Below are positions 1 to 8,699 of a stretch of 64,000 nucleotides of DNA, piece after piece. Source of the DNA: Maribacter sp. 1_MG-2023 (lineage in GTDB: Bacteria > Bacteroidota > Bacteroidia > Flavobacteriales > Flavobacteriaceae); the NCBI RefSeq assembly GCF_030547005.1, contig NZ_JAUOPN010000015.1, positions 28,406 to 92,405 of the forward strand, written 5' to 3'. The stretch's first letter is position 1. Every line of letters begins with the position of its first letter. The position numbers and the translations under genes were made by a program. The notes below the pieces were generated by a model, which saw nothing but the letters and a program-made list of their open reading frames with translations, ran no database searches and was not told the DNA's origin.

Positions 1-1
1 T

Positions 2-241
2 GATGAACGTCACTTTTTGTTCTCTGCAAGATTAGAGGTTGATGATATTAACGAAAACCATAAATTAAATCTTCCGGTATCAGATGAATATGAGACCTTA
101 GGCGGTCTTTTGGTACATACCCTAGGGGAAATTCCAGATAAAGAAGTAGAGCTTACCATAGCGTCTTATAAGTTTACTGTGCTAGAAGTTTCTAACACCA
201 AAATCGATTTGATTTCCATAGAAGTTTTAGAAGAGGAATAA
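2..241 (+). CDS. CNNM/CorC-type hemolysin-family membrane protein, C-terminal part only
   Basis: This is the 3' end of a gene that begins before the window. The frame is open from base 2 and ends in TAA at 239-241, giving about 79 residues. They read as a transporter-associated CorC/HlyC domain: an ARLEVDD-like start, a GGLLVHTLGEIP stretch typical of the domain (YETLGG...), and a terminal beta hairpin ending in acidic residues. The domain is found at the C-terminus of CNNM/CBS proteins, including the gliding protein GldE and general Mg/Co-efflux relatives. Which of these it is cannot be told from the tail. It precedes a PpiD-like gene on the same strand by 110 bp. Confidence 0.7.
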   Translation, partial: DERHFLFSARLEVDDINENHKLNLPVSDEYETLGGLLVHTLGEIPDKEVELTIASYKFTVLEVSNTKIDLISIEVLEEE

Positions 242-301
242 CAGTGCATCAATCAATAAATTAGGAGGCTTTTTAGTTTTTATTATTTCAATTAAAAATG
301 G

Positions 302-309
302 TAGTTTTG
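302..309 (+). promoter_or_regulatory. -7 box (TAnnTTTG) ahead of the PpiD-like gene
   Basis: TAGTTTTG matches the Bacteroidota -7 consensus exactly and would place the transcript start about 36 bp before the ATG at 352. I see no clear -33 TTG. The box lies inside a GGAGGC...GCCTCC inverted repeat (264-269 and 309-314), so part of this region may instead end the preceding transcript. Confidence 0.35.
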
Positions 310-351
310 CCTCCCAATAACCACAAACGATTATTTTAAACGTTAATTAGA

Positions 352-2469
352 ATGGCAGTATTAGAAAATATTAGGAAACGTACAACAGTGTTAATCTTGA
401 TAATAGGTTTAGCACTTTTTGCATTTGTTATTTCTGGGGTTTTTACCAGTAGCAATTTTGGAGGAGAAAAAGTAGGCTCATCAGTAGCTGAAATTAATGG
501 AGAAGATATTTCTATTGATGAATTCAGAAGAGAAGTTGAAGTTGCTTCAAATAGAGTTGGTCCAACAGCATCATCTATGCAGGTTGTAAACCAGGTTTGG
601 GAGAACAAAGTAAGAAAGACAATCTTAGGTGAGCAATTTGAAGATTTAGGTATTGGTATAGAGCAAGATCAAATTGTTGATTTTCTTAGAACTACCGGTT
701 ATGCGCAAAATCCTCAGTTTCAAGATCAGAACGGTCAGTTCGATGCTAACATGTTCAGGCAAACTGTAGCAGATTGGAAAGTTAACAACCCTGCACAATA
801 CGAAGCTTGGTTGCAAACGGAAGATGAAATTATTGAATTGGCAAAAGAGCAGACTTACTTTAATATGGTAAGAGCTGGTGTAGGTGCTACTTTGAAAGAA
901 GGTGAGTTAGATTATAAGTTGGCTAACGAAAAAATGGACCTTAAGTACGTAAGAGTACCTTACACTTCAATTGCAGATAGTACTATTTCTGTTTCTAAAA
1001 GTGAAATTGCTGATTACGTTAGTAAGCATAAAGATGAGTATAAGCAGGATCCTGCTAGAGATTTGCAATATGTATATTTTCAAGAAAAACCATCTGAAGC
1101 TGATCAAACAGCTATTAAAGACGAAATCACAAAACTTTTAGATGATACAGTTGAGTACAATTCTCAAACAGATCGTAATGATACTATTAAAGGTTTTAGA
1201 AATACAAAAGATGTTACTGCATTTTTAGATAGATATTCAGACACTAAGTTTGATACTATCTTTAAAGCTAAGAAGAATTTACCTTCTAGTGTTGCTGATA
1301 CATTGATGAGTTTAAATGTTGGTCAGATCTACGGTCCTTATAAAGATGGAGCTTCGTACAAGATTTCAAAAATGATCGCTAGAAAGCCAAATGGTTCTGT
1401 AAAAGCTAGTCATATTTTATTGGCTTACACAGGTGCAACGAGAGCTAATCCTGCTGTTACTAGAACAAAAGAAGAAGCTGAAGCTAAAGCAAAAGAATTA
1501 TTAAGAGAGGCTAAGAAATCTGGAGTAGTATTTTCAGAATTGGCAAGAGATAACTCTGACGGACCTTCTGCACCGAACGGTGGAGATTTAGGATATTTCC
1601 AAAAAGGAGTTATGGTTCCTAAATTCAATGACTTTGCATTTAATAATAATGAAGGTTCAATTGGTTTGGTTGAAACTGATTTCGGTTTTCACGTTATCAA
1701 AATAGATGACAAAGAAGATGTAGTTCAAGTTGCTACCATCTCAAGAGAAATTGTTGCATCAGAAGAGACAATTAATACATTGTTTACAAGTGCTACTAAA
1801 TTTGAAATGGAGACTACAGATGATGAAAGTGCATTTTCAACATTGGCTAAGAAAGATGAATATGTAGTTCGTCCGGTAAATAAGATTAAGGCTTTAGATG
1901 AAAATCTTCCTGGCTTAACGAATCAAAGAAACATTGTTCAGTGGGCTTTTAACGGTGATACTAAAGTTGGCGATGTAAAGAGATTTAACATCAATAACGG
2001 TTATGCGGTTGTTCAGTTAACAGGTAGTTATGCTGAAGGTGTAATGAGTGCTGAAGATGCTTCTGTGCTTGTTCTGCCTATTATTAGAAAAGAACGTAAG
2101 GCAGCGAAAATCATCGCAGCTAACAAGGGTAAGGATATGAGTGCTATTGCATCTGATAACGGTGTAAGTATTTCAAATGGTTCTGCTTTAACAGTAAAAT
2201 CGCCAACAATACCTGGCGCAGGTAGTGAGCCAGTTGTAGTAGGTACTGCTTACGGAATGGCTGCTGGTGCAACTTCAGGGTTGATTCAAGGAAATACAGG
2301 AATTTTCAAAATTGAAATCGTGAAGAAAACAGAAGCTCCGAAATTAGATAACTATAGTGTATATGCTAATACTCTAAAAACAGGAGCAGCTAGCCGTGTA
2401 AACACTGCAGTTTATAATGCGTTGAAAGACGGTTCTGAAATAGAAGATAAGAGAGCTGCTTTCTACTAG
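352..2469 (+). CDS. PpiD/SurA-like periplasmic peptidyl-prolyl cis-trans isomerase
   Basis: 705 residues. A single transmembrane anchor (about residues 12-34) follows a short basic N-terminus, so the bulk is periplasmic. A SurA_N-type chaperone region fills roughly residues 35-170, and a parvulin domain lies at about 345-455 (VKASHILLAY start, GGDLGYF centre, FGFHVIKI end). These are the family hallmarks of rotamase PpiD/PrsA/SurA, which helps exported and outer-membrane proteins fold. The C-terminal 250 residues look like a second, degenerate chaperone segment. It is longer than E. coli PpiD (about 620). ATG at 352 gives a proper signal anchor. The gene is followed at once by a strong terminator shared with the convergent kinase gene. 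Confidence 0.88.
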   Translation: MAVLENIRKRTTVLILIIGLALFAFVISGVFTSSNFGGEKVGSSVAEINGEDISIDEFRREVEVASNRVGPTASSMQVVNQVWENKVRKTILGEQFEDLGIGIEQDQIVDFLRTTGYAQNPQFQDQNGQFDANMFRQTVADWKVNNPAQYEAWLQTEDEIIELAKEQTYFNMVRAGVGATLKEGELDYKLANEKMDLKYVRVPYTSIADSTISVSKSEIADYVSKHKDEYKQDPARDLQYVYFQEKPSEADQTAIKDEITKLLDDTVEYNSQTDRNDTIKGFRNTKDVTAFLDRYSDTKFDTIFKAKKNLPSSVADTLMSLNVGQIYGPYKDGASYKISKMIARKPNGSVKASHILLAYTGATRANPAVTRTKEEAEAKAKELLREAKKSGVVFSELARDNSDGPSAPNGGDLGYFQKGVMVPKFNDFAFNNNEGSIGLVETDFGFHVIKIDDKEDVVQVATISREIVASEETINTLFTSATKFEMETTDDESAFSTLAKKDEYVVRPVNKIKALDENLPGLTNQRNIVQWAFNGDTKVGDVKRFNINNGYAVVQLTGSYAEGVMSAEDASVLVLPIIRKERKAAKIIAANKGKDMSAIASDNGVSISNGSALTVKSPTIPGAGSEPVVVGTAYGMAAGATSGLIQGNTGIFKIEIVKKTEAPKLDNYSVYANTLKTGAASRVNTAVYNALKDGSEIEDKRAAFY

Positions 2470-2490
2470 TAGTTACTTAAAGATTTATAT

Positions 2491-2525
2491 AAAAAAAGAG
2501 CATCCAATTTGGATGCTCTTTTTTT
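2491..2525. terminator. Bidirectional rho-independent terminator
   Basis: A 9-10 bp stem (AAGAGCATCC / GGATGCTCTT) with an AATTT loop is flanked by an A-run on the left and a T-run on the right. It can therefore stop transcripts from both sides. It sits between the convergent PpiD-like and GHMP kinase genes and slightly overlaps the kinase stop codon. Confidence 0.9.
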
Positions 2526-3432
2526 ATAGTACCATTTTTGAATAGGGGAGAATGGTATTGTATCCTTTTTTTTTGAAGTATTGCATGTCATCTTCAGTGC
2601 CTGTTGCTAGCACAAAATCTCCGCCCCAAGCTCCTAAGCTTTTAATAGTTCTAGAGTAATCAGAAAATAGAGAGTCTTTAATAGTAGGTGTTTGAAGTGT
2701 TTCTGATAAAATAGCTTCGTGTTGGTTCAATAAACCTTCAAACTCAGTAATGGCAGTACACTGTTGAATGTTTTCAGTTATAGCGTCAATCTTGGTGATA
2801 AGAGCCTCTTTGTTAATGTCTAAGATACGGTAGCTATTAATGGCGTCTCTACTATTTTTTTTTTGATTTAGGTAAACGAAAAACAACTCATCTTTAAAAT
2901 CAGGACTAAAAATCACCTCGTTTACTTTTGGTTCAAAACCATTTCTTTGGTAAGTAATTGCGGTATTATGTGTTGCACATGCAATATCATAACCGCTGCC
3001 GCCAAATGTAGTTTCTAATAATTGATACGGGTTAACTGATGCCCATGCTGCTATATTTGCAATCAACGTAGAAGATGTGCCTAATCCCCAATCTTTAGGA
3101 AAGGTAATTTTAGCTTCAATTACACTGTATGCTGAAATATGTGATAAGAACTCAGAATTCAACTTTTGTGTTTCAGTCAGTAATTGTTGTAATCTATCAG
3201 AAACGGCTTCGTCAGTTGTATTAATAGTTTTAAAATCTGTCTTAGAAAATTCAGCATAAAACCAAGTATCGTCATTCTCGTCAACACTAAACCAGTGAAT
3301 GGTTTCAGAATTTTTATTTCTAAGTTTTAATGATTGTCCGAAAGATGTAGGTAAGGCTAAACCTTTTGCACCATCAAGAATGGCATATTCACCTGTAAGC
3401 AATAATTTTCCATTACTATAAAATTCTTTCAT
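2524..3432 (-). CDS. GYDIA-family GHMP kinase (mevalonate-pathway kinase)
   Basis: 302 residues from the ATG at 3432; a GTG two codons upstream (3438) is an alternative start. The protein has the GHMP fold marks: an N-terminal GKLLLTGEYAILDGA strand, a GLGTSSTLIAN phosphate loop near residue 118, and the GSGYDIACA motif that names this Bacteroidota family. The C-terminus (SLGAWGGDFVLA) matches the third GHMP motif. Family knowledge puts such kinases in phosphorylation of mevalonate or phosphomevalonate for isoprenoid synthesis. The exact substrate cannot be read from sequence. It lies directly downstream of HMG-CoA reductase with 7 bp between stop and ATG, so the two are surely co-transcribed. 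Confidence 0.85.
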   Translation of the reverse strand: MKEFYSNGKLLLTGEYAILDGAKGLALPTSFGQSLKLRNKNSETIHWFSVDENDDTWFYAEFSKTDFKTINTTDEAVSDRLQQLLTETQKLNSEFLSHISAYSVIEAKITFPKDWGLGTSSTLIANIAAWASVNPYQLLETTFGGSGYDIACATHNTAITYQRNGFEPKVNEVIFSPDFKDELFFVYLNQKKNSRDAINSYRILDINKEALITKIDAITENIQQCTAITEFEGLLNQHEAILSETLQTPTIKDSLFSDYSRTIKSLGAWGGDFVLATGTEDDMQYFKKKGYNTILPYSKMVL

Positions 3433-3439
3433 AGACACC

Positions 3440-4756
3440 TTACTTTCTTATGTTACTTAGTTGAATTTCTACACCGTGGTGTGTAACAGGGTTGGTTTTA
3501 AAATACTCGATCAACGTAGTTTTTTCGTTTTCATTTGCACCTAATTGGTTTAATATATTCAGCAGGTGCATTTTCATATGTCCTTTTTGAATTCCGGTGG
3601 TTACCAAAGAACTTACTGCGGCAAAGTTCTGCGCAAGTCCCGCAACAGCAACAATCTGCATAAGTTCTTCTGCAGATGGTCGTTGAAGTATCTCCATATT
3701 CAGTTTCACTAGCGGATGTAAATTTGTGAGTCCGCCAACGGTACCTAAAGCTAAGGGTAATTCAATCCAGAATTTAAAAATTCCGTTTTCAATTTCCGCA
3801 TGGGTTAAGCTTTTATATTGTCCGTCTTTACAAGCATATGCATGTACACCGGCTTCTACTGCTCTAAAGTCATTTCCCGTGGCTAAGACAACCGCGTCAA
3901 TCCCGTTCATAATGCCTTTGTTATGTGTAACTGCGCGATAAGGTTCGACTTGCGCAATTTTAATCGCTTGTATAATTTTTTCTGCGGTATGTTGCGGCGT
4001 TAATTCTGCTGTTAATTTTAAATCTTCAACAGGGCAGCTAACTTCGGCGCGAACAGTACAATTGGGTATGTAGTTGGAAAGTATGCTCATCACTACTTCA
4101 ACATCTTTCTCTAAGGCTGAGAATTCATTATAATTTGTAGCTTCTTTTTTCAATGTAGCCGCAAATTGCTCTAAGCAGCTATTGATGAAATTAGCGCCCA
4201 TGGCATCTTTCGTTTGAAAAGTGGCGTGTAGTTGAAAGTAATTTTCTAGTTCGCTGGTTTTATCTCTTAGAACGATATCAGAAATACCACCACCTCTTTT
4301 TTCCATATTGGTTGTCAAAGAAGCACTTTCGGCAAGTAAAATAGGTTTTAGATAGGTGAAAAAGGAGTTCAGCTTAGTTGCTTCCCCTTTAAACATAAAA
4401 TGAACCTGACCTACTTTTTCGGTGCCTATAATCTCAGCTTTGAATCCGCCTTTGTTTAGCCAAAATTTTGCCGCTTTACTGGCGGCTGCAATAACCGAGC
4501 TTTCTTCAATGGCCATGGGTATGGCATAAAGCGTTTCGTTAATTAAAAAATTAGGGGCAATGCCTAATGGCATATAAAGATTGGTGAGTGTATTTTCAAT
4601 AAACTCATCGTGTAGTTGTTGAATGTTAGAATTCTCATTCCAGTAGGTTTGCAATATTTTCTTTGATTGCGTTGCATTTTGGGTATAATTTGTGGTGACC
4701 CAATCTATTTTTTCTTCTTTCGTAAGTTTGGAGAAACCACTTATTGGCTTGGTCAT
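3440..4756 (-). CDS. Hydroxymethylglutaryl-CoA reductase, class II (degradative type)
   Basis: 438 residues, the normal length for the soluble class II enzyme. Visible family motifs are MPLGIAPNF near residue 62, the catalytic-Glu segment AIEESSVIAAASKAAKF near 83, DAMGANFIN, HNKGIMNGIDAVVLATGNDFRA (catalytic Lys and Asp), a LPLALGTVGG segment, and a C-terminal KGHMKMHL that carries the conserved His. The reaction interconverts HMG-CoA and mevalonate with NAD(P)H. The degradative label is only a class name; next to a GHMP kinase it most likely makes mevalonate for isoprenoids. It is the first gene of a two-gene operon with the kinase. Confidence 0.95.
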   Translation of the reverse strand: MTKPISGFSKLTKEEKIDWVTTNYTQNATQSKKILQTYWNENSNIQQLHDEFIENTLTNLYMPLGIAPNFLINETLYAIPMAIEESSVIAAASKAAKFWLNKGGFKAEIIGTEKVGQVHFMFKGEATKLNSFFTYLKPILLAESASLTTNMEKRGGGISDIVLRDKTSELENYFQLHATFQTKDAMGANFINSCLEQFAATLKKEATNYNEFSALEKDVEVVMSILSNYIPNCTVRAEVSCPVEDLKLTAELTPQHTAEKIIQAIKIAQVEPYRAVTHNKGIMNGIDAVVLATGNDFRAVEAGVHAYACKDGQYKSLTHAEIENGIFKFWIELPLALGTVGGLTNLHPLVKLNMEILQRPSAEELMQIVAVAGLAQNFAAVSSLVTTGIQKGHMKMHLLNILNQLGANENEKTTLIEYFKTNPVTHHGVEIQLSNIRK

Positions 4757-4967
4757 TTAGGTATAACTTTCTACTAATATTCGATGTTGTGTAAAAGTCG
4801 CGATTTAGAAAAATAGCACATAATTTTACGGTAGTAAAGATAAGCATATTGGCAATAATCTAATTTCGATAGGCAAAGAGTTAAAAGCGCTTTCTTTTTC
4901 ACTGCAAAGCGTGTTTTTTTGAGGAAATTGTGGTAAACTTGAGAGATTTAACAAAATTCAATTATTT

Positions 4968-7133
4968 ATGCGAAAAATACACTTATTTGCGTTGGTTTTA
5001 CTTTCACTCTCCGCAATTACTTGGGCACAGGAAAAACAGATTGAAGTAGCCGAAATTTATCAAGGTACTTTTAGAACAGAAGGGATGGATGCTCTTAGAT
5101 CCATGAAAAATGGCACCCAATATACAGTTCTTAATACCAATAGAATCAGTCAAGTTACTACAGTTGATAAATACGATTATAAAACATTAGAAAAAGTTGG
5201 TACTGTAGTTTCTTCAGCAGATTTAGCTGATATATCTTCTTTCTCATCGTATGATTTCAGTTCAGACGAAAAAAAGATTTTGCTTTCAACAGAAGTAGAA
5301 CCAATATTCAGAAGATCAAAACTTGGCATTTATTATGTGTATGATGTAGCTTCTAAAAAAGTAGTTCAAATAAGTGCAGACAAAATTCAAGAACCATTAT
5401 TATCGCCAAATGGTAATCAGGTGGCCTATGTAAAGAGCAATAATATTTATATTCTGAATATGGTTTCAGGTGAAACCAAGCAGGTTACCACCGACGGTGT
5501 ATCAAATAAAATAATTAACGGCGTTACCGACTGGGTATATGAAGAGGAATTTGCTTTTGTTCGTGCTTTCGAATGGAATGCCGATGGTTCTAAAATAGCT
5601 TTTCTTCGTTTTGATGAAACCAACGTGCCAGAGTTTTCTATGGATGTTTATGGAACTGGGCTATACCAACAACCACATGTATTTAAATATCCAAAAGCTG
5701 GCGAGAATAATTCTATAGTGACGTTGCATCTTTTAGATGTTGCAAGTGGAGCGCTTACTGCGGTAAATACCAATAGTGCATATTACATACCGCGTATTAA
5801 ATGGATGAACCATAAAGATATGTTGAGTGTTCAAACTTTGAACAGGCATCAAAATCATTTGACCATGTATGCGGTAAATGCAAAGAAGGGTGATGTATCT
5901 GTTCTATTAGAAGAAAAAGATGATGCCTATGTTGATATCACCGATAACCTTACATTTTTAGAAGATGATAGCTTTATCTGGACCAGCGAAAAAGATGGAT
6001 GGAACCATATTTACCTTTATGGGGAAGATGGTAGTTTAATGAATCAGATTACGAAAGGCGATTGGGAAGTCACTAAATACTACGGTTACGACCAAAACGA
6101 AGATAAAATTTACTATCAATCAACTGAAAATGGTTCTATAAACCGTGGAGTTTATAATATTAGCAGCGGTGGTGATGATAAAAAAGGTTTAGCAGTAACT
6201 GAAGGAACTAACAACGCTTCTTTTAGTACTGATTTCACGTATTTCATTAATACATTCTCAAGTGTAGAAATGCCTCAGGTATATACCTTGCATCAAGCCA
6301 TTAATGGTAAGAAGGTTAAAGATATAAAAGACAATAGTCAATTATTGAAGAGGTTAGAAGGGTACGCTGTGAGTCTGAAAGAGTTCTCTACAATTGCTAT
6401 TAATGGCAATGATCTTAATATGTACATGATAAAGCCAAAAGATTTTGATCCTTCAAAAAAGTATCCGTTGTTTATGTATCAGTATAGTGGTCCTGGTTCG
6501 CAAAATGTGAGCAATAGTTGGATGGGCGCTAATGATTACTGGCACCAAATGTTAGTAGCTGAAGGGTATATTGTAGCTTGTGTTGATGGTCGTGGAACCG
6601 GATTCAAAGGAAGAGATTTCAAAAAAGTTACTCAAAAAGAATTAGGAAAATATGAGGTAGAAGACCAAATAGCGGCTGCTAAAAAATTAAGTGAATTACC
6701 GTATATCGATGAAGAAAGAACGGGTATATGGGGTTGGAGCTATGGTGGCTTTATGTCAACCAATTGTATTTTAAAAGGTAACGATACTTTTGAAATGGCA
6801 ATTGCCGTTGCACCTGTTACATCATGGGCTTTTTATGATACTATCTATACGGAGCGCTACATGCAAACTCCGCAAGAAAACCCAAGTGGTTATGATGACA
6901 ACTCACCATTTAATTACCCGCAGTTATTAGAAGGTGATTATTTGTTGATACATGGTACTGGTGATGATAATGTACATGTACAGAATTCTATGCGTATGAT
7001 AGAAGCTTTAATTCAGGCTGACAAGCAATTCGATTGGGGAATTTATCCAGACAAAAATCATGGAATTTATGGTGGAAATACAAGAATTCACCTCTACAAT
7101 AAAATGACCAACTTCATAAAAGAAAAACTTTAA
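4968..7133 (+). CDS. Dipeptidyl peptidase IV-like S9 serine peptidase
   Basis: 721 residues with a cleavable signal peptide (about 1-20, ending TWAQ). An eight-bladed DPPIV_N propeller occupies about residues 80-450 and a prolyl oligopeptidase S9 domain about 500-721. The catalytic triad is visible: Ser591 in GWSYGGF, Asp in the DDNVH motif near 667, and His698 in DKNHGIYGG. The double-Glu motif VYEEEFAF near 190, which binds the substrate N-terminus in DPP IV, is present. The enzyme cuts dipeptides, usually X-Pro, from peptide N-termini in the periplasm or at the cell surface. It sits 27 bp upstream of a POT peptide transporter, a sensible cut-then-import pair. Confidence 0.93.
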   Translation: MRKIHLFALVLLSLSAITWAQEKQIEVAEIYQGTFRTEGMDALRSMKNGTQYTVLNTNRISQVTTVDKYDYKTLEKVGTVVSSADLADISSFSSYDFSSDEKKILLSTEVEPIFRRSKLGIYYVYDVASKKVVQISADKIQEPLLSPNGNQVAYVKSNNIYILNMVSGETKQVTTDGVSNKIINGVTDWVYEEEFAFVRAFEWNADGSKIAFLRFDETNVPEFSMDVYGTGLYQQPHVFKYPKAGENNSIVTLHLLDVASGALTAVNTNSAYYIPRIKWMNHKDMLSVQTLNRHQNHLTMYAVNAKKGDVSVLLEEKDDAYVDITDNLTFLEDDSFIWTSEKDGWNHIYLYGEDGSLMNQITKGDWEVTKYYGYDQNEDKIYYQSTENGSINRGVYNISSGGDDKKGLAVTEGTNNASFSTDFTYFINTFSSVEMPQVYTLHQAINGKKVKDIKDNSQLLKRLEGYAVSLKEFSTIAINGNDLNMYMIKPKDFDPSKKYPLFMYQYSGPGSQNVSNSWMGANDYWHQMLVAEGYIVACVDGRGTGFKGRDFKKVTQKELGKYEVEDQIAAAKKLSELPYIDEERTGIWGWSYGGFMSTNCILKGNDTFEMAIAVAPVTSWAFYDTIYTERYMQTPQENPSGYDDNSPFNYPQLLEGDYLLIHGTGDDNVHVQNSMRMIEALIQADKQFDWGIYPDKNHGIYGGNTRIHLYNKMTNFIKEKL

Positions 7134-7160
7134 TCAACTTTTAATCAAACTAACATCAAT

Positions 7161-8693
7161 ATGACTGAAAGTACTGAATTTTCAGACCAAAAACAGATTT
7201 TTGGACACCCGCAGGGTTTATTTTACTTATTCTTTGCAGAGTTGTGGGAGCGTTTTAGCTTCTACGGTATGCGAGCGTTACTGACGCTTTATATGATCGA
7301 CGTAATCTTCAAAGCCTTGGCGGAAAGAGATTATGCAACAGCAGCTGTTTACTCCTCTTATGGTTCATTAGTTTATGCCTCTACAGTTATCGGAGGAAAA
7401 TTATCGGATAAGATTTTAGGGATGCGAAATTCCATTTTCTTAGGGGGAATCTTAATGTCTATAGGTCACTTTGTTCTGGCTATTGAAAACGACATTGCTT
7501 TTTTCTTGGCGCTATCATTGATCATTGTAGGTAACGGATTTTTTAAGCCAAATATTTCCACATTTGTTGGTACACTCTATGAAAAAGGAGATCCCAAAAA
7601 AGATTCGGGTTTTACCATTTTTTACATGGGTATTAATATTGGTGGTTGGGTAGCTCCACTTTTATGTGGTTGGCTAGCGGCTACCTATGGTTGGCACTAT
7701 GGTTTTGGTCTTGCAGGTATAGGTATGTTAACTGGTCTGATCGTTTTTTGGAGAGGTATTCAAAACAACGTATTTGGGGATAGGGGATTACCACCGAATG
7801 AGTATGTGCTAGAGAAAAAAGTACTTGGTGTAAAACAGGGTATTCTTGTGCCTGTACTAGCTGTATTGGCAGCACCATTAATAGCACTTTTATTATCATC
7901 TTATAAAGCGGTTGCGACTGATGGTATGTTTGCTGATCAGAACATTGTAAATATTATATTCACTGGTATTGGTATTGCGGTATTAGCTTACCTGGCCTAC
8001 GAAATGTACAAAGCAAATGTTAAGGAAAGAAAAGAGCTATTTGTAGCTGTTTTACTTACATTTTTCATGACCATTTTCTGGGGTTTCCATGAATTGTCTG
8101 GTAGTGTAATTACCTTGTTTGCAGCTAGAAATATTGATTTAGAAGGCATCATGTCTGCGGCGCAAACAAATTCATTGAACTCGATGTTCATTATTATATT
8201 GGCTATTCCGATTTCAATGATGTGGACTTGGTTAAGCAAGAAAAAATGGAATCCTAGAACTCCGTATAAATTCGGATTAGGATTACTTTTTGCAGGAATC
8301 AGTTTCTATGTTTTAGCATTAAGTGGTGGTAGCGCAAACGAAAGCGGATTTGTCCCCTTTACATATCTTTTGTTAATGTATTTCTTATTGTCGGTTGGTG
8401 AGTTATTTATGTCTCCTGTAGGCTTATCTAAAATGACCGATTTAGCACCGATGAGATTAATCGCCTTTATTATGGGTGTTTGGTTTTTGTCATCGGCATT
8501 TGCATTTCAGATTGTAGGTTTTATTGGTAAACAATTAGCTATTGAAAGTACAGATGGCGATGTAAGCGGATTTGCAACTTTATCGGTGTATACAGATGGT
8601 TTTATGCTTATTGCAAAATATGCTTTAGGTGCAGGTGTTATAGTTCTATTAGCATCTCCGTTAATTAAAAAGTTAATGGGTAAAGTGCATTAA
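7161..8693 (+). CDS. POT/PTR2-family proton-dependent oligopeptide transporter
   Basis: 510 residues with about 12-14 hydrophobic helices. The proton-coupling ExxERF signature is seen at residues 27-32 (ELWERF), followed by FYGMRALLTLYM. The two PTR2 signatures are present, around GGKLSDKILGMR and FYMGINIGGWVAPLL. POT proteins import di- and tripeptides with protons across the inner membrane. It follows the DPP IV gene closely, so peptides released by that enzyme are the likely cargo. The stop codon is only 6 bp from the stop of the convergent ComEC-like gene, and no terminator hairpin fits between them. Confidence 0.94.
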   Translation: MTESTEFSDQKQIFGHPQGLFYLFFAELWERFSFYGMRALLTLYMIDVIFKALAERDYATAAVYSSYGSLVYASTVIGGKLSDKILGMRNSIFLGGILMSIGHFVLAIENDIAFFLALSLIIVGNGFFKPNISTFVGTLYEKGDPKKDSGFTIFYMGINIGGWVAPLLCGWLAATYGWHYGFGLAGIGMLTGLIVFWRGIQNNVFGDRGLPPNEYVLEKKVLGVKQGILVPVLAVLAAPLIALLLSSYKAVATDGMFADQNIVNIIFTGIGIAVLAYLAYEMYKANVKERKELFVAVLLTFFMTIFWGFHELSGSVITLFAARNIDLEGIMSAAQTNSLNSMFIIILAIPISMMWTWLSKKKWNPRTPYKFGLGLLFAGISFYVLALSGGSANESGFVPFTYLLLMYFLLSVGELFMSPVGLSKMTDLAPMRLIAFIMGVWFLSSAFAFQIVGFIGKQLAIESTDGDVSGFATLSVYTDGFMLIAKYALGAGVIVLLASPLIKKLMGKVH

Positions 8694-8699
8694 TTTATA

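Noticed and set aside
4635..4847. Small minus-strand frame over the HMG-CoA reductase start
   Set aside because: Overlaps the true N-terminus in another frame, with no family resemblance.
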